DNA of 64,000 bases from Anaspis maculata (lineage: Eukaryota; Arthropoda; Insecta; Coleoptera; Scraptiidae), in contig OX421965.1 of assembly GCA_949128115.1 (NCBI GenBank), positions 35,211,681 through 35,275,680 on the forward strand, given 5' to 3'. How positions within the stretch are numbered: position 1 is the first letter of the stretch; the number at the start of each line of letters is the position of its first letter. Both the position numbers and the translations under genes were made by a program. The notes under the pieces are model-generated. The model was not told the DNA's origin, ran no database searches, and saw nothing but the letters and a program-made list of their open reading frames with translations. Below, piece after piece: positions 61,791 through 64,000 of this stretch.

Positions 61791-64000
61791 GTTCAACAAC
61801 ATTGTTTATGAATATTTGGTTGACTGACCATCAATTTTTAACGAAAAATGATAAAAGAAACTCAAAAGAAAAAACGTGAAATAAGGGAAATGAGCGACCA
61901 CAAATGGCCTTTTCTACTCCGTATGGCGAGGCCTGAAGACCTAAATATTTTTTTTCATAATTATACTTTTTAGACAAACAATATGAGGACCAATCTTATC
62001 AAAGTGAGATACATACCTATACTCTATTGTATTCCATAATAAAGGTAATTGAAAAGAGCCTACACCGTGGATTATTGCTGCTTGTGGTGACCCATTTGAG
62101 ATGTAGAATTTTTCGAAATTAATGGGCAGATTAGAGTAAAGATCCGGCCTCTGGAGAAGGCACAGGTATGTAATTCTTATTTCCATCACACCGCATGCAC
62201 CTGGTACGAGAAACCTGTTCAAAACCACAATCGTCCATAAATTTCGACTTGAACAAGTTTTCATTCCCATTGGTGAAGTGCATTTCGTACGATGCCCGAT
62301 GATGCCCTCCTTTATCGATTCTTTACGATGACATGTCGGGATAAGTACCTATTTTCCATTTTTTTCTGTCGAATTTTTAATTAGGTTTTTTATGTCCCAG
62401 AAGGGCACTTAGTGCCGTGAAAGCTCACGTCAGGTGGTTCAAGATGTGGGCTATTCTCCTCGGTTTATTTTTAAAGCACGGCGGCGGATCGAAAAAACTA
62501 CAACTGCTTACTATGCTCGTACTTTTTAACGAGAGCACGTCGATTTAAAAATACATCAAAAAGTAAATGGCCTATATGTTGGCAAACCCGCAGTTTCGAC
62601 CGCCTTTTATAGTCAATTAATGAGTTTTTAATAAAGAAGAAAAATAAAACAAAACTTTAGCTTCAAATAACCCATTGCACTGAGAATTTTAACGCGCGTT
62701 TATTGTTGCGTGCCACAATAAAATGTCAAAGAGATTTGACTTTTGAAGTATTTCTTCCAGAGTCATAAATCCTTTACACGCACTCCGGAATGGGTACACT
62801 TACTTTTAATACTGCTGAAGTTTAGCAACGTTTAGTTTATTTCTTTCGTCGCATTACAAAATTAACTCTGTGCCCTATGGAAACCGTTTCTCACTCTCTA
62901 AAACCGAGATTATGCTTGAATTTGGTTAAGTTTACAGACATTTTGAAAGAGGATCGACTGAAAAAGATTAAATTATTCAAATGTTTGTGTAGGTACCTGC
63001 GTGTTTCCTTTGAATTTCCCAATGTTTGGGTTCTAGGAATAAATCGCAGGAATTAAAAATCTAGCGACTGCAGAAGAAACATGATGGGGAATTGGAGAAG
63101 GCGGCTGTGCCGAGGAAGTCAAATTATAGCGAATTAAAAATAGATTATTTAAATAGTGCGGGGGCTTCCAGCAAAATTAATGTGCAAGGAGGGACGCTAA
63201 AATTTATGAATATTTGATGTTTATGGTATTTTTGTAATACGATAAAACCAAGAATATAACACTACACGATTTCCAGTTCTATTCTAGAAAACATCAATTG
63301 TATAAGTAATATATTTATAAGAATGCATCATTTGTAGTTTTGAACAAATTAGACAGGGAGTAACACAATACAATAATGAAATTAAAAATGCATTTGGAGT
63401 TTTCTACCATTTCCCGGCCAGGTGCAACGAATGTTCAAACTTTTTCCTGACCGCTCATCGATACCACTCGGCGTAGCACAGTGGGCTAAATCATCATTCT
63501 AGCTGGACAAAAGTCAAGAAATGCAAGATACTGGGATTTGATGTATATTCTTTTGGTTCTATTCCCAATACCTGTAGTGTATTAAAAATCATGATAGACA
63601 GGTACTGAAACAAATGCAACGACTTTAACAGATCAGTAAACATTGATATACCATTTATTCAGAAATTGGGTTCATCGAGATTTTGACGATCTCAGCTCAA
63701 AAACTGTAATACATTTTTGAAAAGTGGCTTCATTTCATGAAATGGACGTCCATAACAGAGGTAATTTGGTCTTATTCATTAGAAACTCATGTATATTTCA
63801 CTCTTTCTGGTCCACATTAACTTTATGACTCACGTTCAGAAAATGTTTGTCAAACTTTGGAAGCTTGTTATAAAAAACTTCCACGAGATTCCAATGATTT
63901 TCTTGTTTTACTGAACAGATTGATCCTTCCTGATCATGTGTACAAAAAATTGGCTGCCAGTTACTGCCTAAACTATTTTTTCATGGCCATGCGTGTTGAA
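61791..64000. other. AT-rich region, no gene recognised
   Basis: The 109-codon minus frame (61941-62270) has no motif I know. No repeat or TIR pair was found to the window end. Confidence 0.4.

Noticed and set aside
61601..61879. 92-codon plus frame with V-M-L-F-A-G-D-S-D-S-G
   Set aside because: It runs through the dispersed LTR U3-like sequence, whose other copies do not preserve the frame.

Overview
The window looks like insect nuclear DNA, probably hemipteran or lepidopteran, though the lineage is my inference. The evidence is spliced genes with GT-AG introns, an AT-rich background, very dense small transposons, a BEL/Pao retrotransposon, tRNA-derived SINEs and recurrent GTACCTAC/TAGGTA strings. 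There are no bacterial signatures: no operons, no ribosome binding sites, no CRISPR.

Host genes lie almost entirely in the first 4.3 kb. They are two tandem paralogues on the + strand of mARC (mitochondrial amidoxime-reducing component, MOSC domain). Paralogue A is cut by the window start and shows only its 3' exons. Paralogue B is complete in five exons (344 aa). The two share intron positions and phases but differ at conserved molybdenum-cofactor-domain residues. Beyond them I see only short, uncertain coding pieces: a SAP-domain-like exon near 50.5 kb, possible exons near 18.7 and 21.3 kb, and a 39-codon ORF inside a transposon near 56.5 kb.

The rest is a transposon graveyard with some fresh insertions. 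Main parts: Tc1/mariner-type MITEs with TA duplications (6.8-7.4 kb, 29.4-30.3 kb); a Foldback-like element (13.27-15.80 kb) whose termini are inverted arrays of a 14-16 bp unit and which has a 9 bp target-site duplication; solo LTRs of one family (18.0, 37.6 and 55.9 kb, plus fragments); very long palindromes (19.7-21.1, 33.0-36.9 and 46.7-48.5 kb); a complete, apparently intact BEL/Pao element (38.708-46.024 kb, minus strand) with identical-looking 875 bp LTRs and a 5 bp duplication; three copies of a tRNA-derived SINE (52.7-54.4 kb, minus strand); a hAT-type MITE with an 8 bp duplication (57.5 kb); and palindromic MITEs at TTAA sites (27.7 and 58.6 kb, with a half copy at 16.7 kb).

Several insertions are nested, which gives a relative age order: a 600 bp element inside one arm of the 3.9 kb palindrome, a 1.03 kb element inside a solo LTR, and hairpins inside a 2.4 kb inverted-ended unit. 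The most unusual objects are the Foldback-like element, the long palindromes (possible hairpin-RNA sources) and the LTR-nested element that carries a spliced-looking mini transcription unit.
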